NCBI GenBank assembly: GCA_018819065.1
Contig: JAHJQL010000067.1
Location: 1 to 38,768, forward strand
DNA: 38,768 nucleotides
Reading direction: 5' to 3'
Source: Nanobdellota archaeon
GTDB taxonomy: Archaea; Nanobdellota; Nanobdellia; Woesearchaeales; GCA-2686295
The position numbers and the translations under genes are program-made. Positions 37,108 to 38,768 of this stretch are shown piece after piece (the first letter of the stretch is position 1; every line of letters starts with the position of its first letter). The notes under the pieces are model-generated. The model searched no databases, was not told the DNA's origin, and worked only from the letters and a program-made list of their open reading frames with translations.

Positions 37108-38583
37108 TCACTTAACAAGCCTTCTTAGTTCATCAACAATCAAAATCATTGCTTTTGTATCAAGCGAACAGTATTCTTCAAGATTTGCTCTGACTTTCTC
37201 AATTTCTTCTCTTGAAGGAAGAACTCCATTTATGTCTGGATAGGTTATTCTTAAGTACTCAAGGCTTGCATCCATCCCTTGTTTTATGTCAACAGCTTCA
37301 TAACCTCTTCCAATTAGTGCTGGTAAAACTTTTTTTATCGAAGCGCTTCCGTGCTGTGAAGAATTGTAATAGTCAAAGTTTCTGAAAGGAACTAGCAAGT
37401 CAACAACTCTTTCTAGTGTTGAATCAGCCCAATTTCTATACTCTGAAAACGCGCCTCCTAATTCGTTTATGATGCCTTTTTCAAAAACTTGATTATAAAC
37501 TATTATTTTACCCTTTTTTCCCAGTGCATCTTTTAAAGATGATAAGAATGCAGGTCTTGGATCGTCTGGCTTGTCATAGAGAAACGAAAAGTGCTTTGTT
37601 GAGCTATCAATTGTGTGTAGTGAGAATTGGAATGGTATCTTCTGATAAGGTCTTGTACCATTAAAAATAGGCATTACAGGGCTGATTGTTTCAAAGTCAA
37701 GGTATTGAAGTGGTTCTTTTAAAAGTTTTAAGAACTCCTTCATTTTTTTCTTGTTCACATAAGGTTTTCCTGTGATTTCAACCTCTCTTTGTATCTCTTG
37801 TTTGTCACTTAGCTTGAAATCATCTGGAATATTGGCTATTGCAAGTATATCTTCTTCAAATAGCTGAGTGCTTTTCTTTCCACCTCTGTAAAGGTCAAAG
37901 ACGTTGTTTTGCGGCATAAAAGACCAGCAATCATCAGTTAATGGACAATTGTATGGTTTGCCGCACCTCTTTCCAATAGTTGCATATGGTTTTTTTGTTG
38001 AAGCGAGCACATTTAAGAGTTCATCAACCTTTTTCTCAATTCCTATTGACGCTTCGTTAACTCTTGAAGTGATGTTCTTAGTCGCGAAGAACTCTTCTGG
38101 TTTAATAACTCCATTTTTCACAAATTCCTTGTTAACATACATTAAGAAGTAATCCTTAATATTTAGTCCTGCTTTTTTGCAGCAATACTTTTGAAAGGCA
38201 ACATCTTCAATGTTTTCTTTCTTTACTTCGGTGGAGCTCTTGACCTCTATTAAATCCCATTCATCAATTCCGACAGGTTTTAAAATGTCGGCTCGGGTAT
38301 ATATTTCATCTGCTAATATTCCAGCTTCAAAGAGTGTTTTTCGTTCTCTGGCAAGTTTTCTTGTAATATTAACATTCTCCATGAATTCTTTTGTTGGGAT
38401 GTTGACACCCTCTGAATACATTTTCTTTGCTAATTCACCAACCAATTTTCCCTGTTCAAAACGATATTTCGTCTCTGTGCTAATACTTGTTATCTTGTTT
38501 GGTTCGTGGATTTTTGTCCAAAGATACTTATCACATTGCAACCCAACCATGTACAGGGACTTAGTCAATGTTTTTGATGTCAT
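37108..38583 (-). CDS. DUF2779 domain protein (RecB-like nuclease plus RNase H-like domain)
   Basis: LTKSLYMVGLQCDKYLW, KKAGLNIKDYFLMYVNKEFV, YNCPLTDDCW, LQYLDFETISPVMPIFNGTRPYQKIPFQFSLH. Confidence 0.85.
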   Translation of the reverse strand: MTSKTLTKSLYMVGLQCDKYLWTKIHEPNKITSISTETKYRFEQGKLVGELAKKMYSEGVNIPTKEFMENVNITRKLARERKTLFEAGILADEIYTRADILKPVGIDEWDLIEVKSSTEVKKENIEDVAFQKYCCKKAGLNIKDYFLMYVNKEFVKNGVIKPEEFFATKNITSRVNEASIGIEKKVDELLNVLASTKKPYATIGKRCGKPYNCPLTDDCWSFMPQNNVFDLYRGGKKSTQLFEEDILAIANIPDDFKLSDKQEIQREVEITGKPYVNKKKMKEFLKLLKEPLQYLDFETISPVMPIFNGTRPYQKIPFQFSLHTIDSSTKHFSFLYDKPDDPRPAFLSSLKDALGKKGKIIVYNQVFEKGIINELGGAFSEYRNWADSTLERVVDLLVPFRNFDYYNSSQHGSASIKKVLPALIGRGYEAVDIKQGMDASLEYLRITYPDINGVLPSREEIEKVRANLEEYCSLDTKAMILIVDELRRLVK

Positions 38584-38633
38584 TAAATAGTGAAGAATGT
38601 AGTTGTTTATTTAAAGCTTTTTTTAAGGAATAG

Positions 38634-38768
38634 TCAAGTACATAAGTAATGGGACAAGTTGAGTTTAAAAAGATGGTTGTCTAAAAATTGTTCTATGGCT
38701 TCTTGCATATCTTCTATTTTTTTGTAATGTGTTGAATTTGTAACGTTTGCACGAGTTATTTTCCAGCA
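38634..38768 (-). mobile_element. 3' end of a probable IS630-type transposase, truncated by the window edge
   Basis: Open minus frame to the edge: CWKITRANVTNSTHYKKIEDMQEAIEQFLDNHLFKLNLSHYLCT*, resembling the IS630 DDE C-terminus. Confidence 0.5.

Noticed and set aside
1-38768. CRISPR arrays and tRNA genes
   Set aside because: No regularly spaced direct repeats and no recognisable tRNA T-arm/anticodon arrangement were found by reading; the Cas4-like domain at 30359 is therefore not evidence of a local CRISPR locus. A tRNAscan-SE/CRISPR search would settle this.

Overview
This 38.8 kb window is AT-rich, gene-dense and archaeal. Rpp30, archaeal-type RNase P RNA, Sec61-beta, alpha-NAC, PCNA, aRNase J and archease/RtcB are all present. 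Gene style and the large secreted Gly/Cys-rich proteins suggest a DPANN or Woesearchaeota-like lineage; that lineage call is inference. Left to right it contains: a sulfur-carrier/tRNA-thiolase pair; a lipoprotein with VGIGT repeats; Rpp30; two giant secreted proteins in an overlapping operon; MEMO; an ABC-2 exporter whose permease has a C-terminal extra domain; RNase P RNA; Sec61-beta (missed by the ORF track); alpha-NAC; a tandem paralog pair; a 92-94-aa-repeat protein; a complete sufBDSUC operon; DUF2203; M17 aminopeptidase; archease-RtcB; an HTH regulator; ThiI; an M3 peptidase; and MarC. From about 28.7 to 34.8 kb the window becomes accessory in character. That part holds an HTH + nucleotidyltransferase pair and a single 919-aa ORF. 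The ORF fuses a Cas4/TM0106-like RecB nuclease, a DEDDy RNase H-like exonuclease, a zinc ribbon and an IS66-like DDE transposase domain. A cluster of small minus-strand genes follows, with unusually elaborate promoter dyads and structured leaders. PCNA, RNase J, a DUF2779 nuclease and the 3' end of a probable IS630-type transposase close the window. The most interesting item is the nuclease-exonuclease-transposase fusion and its neighbourhood. No CRISPR array or tRNA was recognised.
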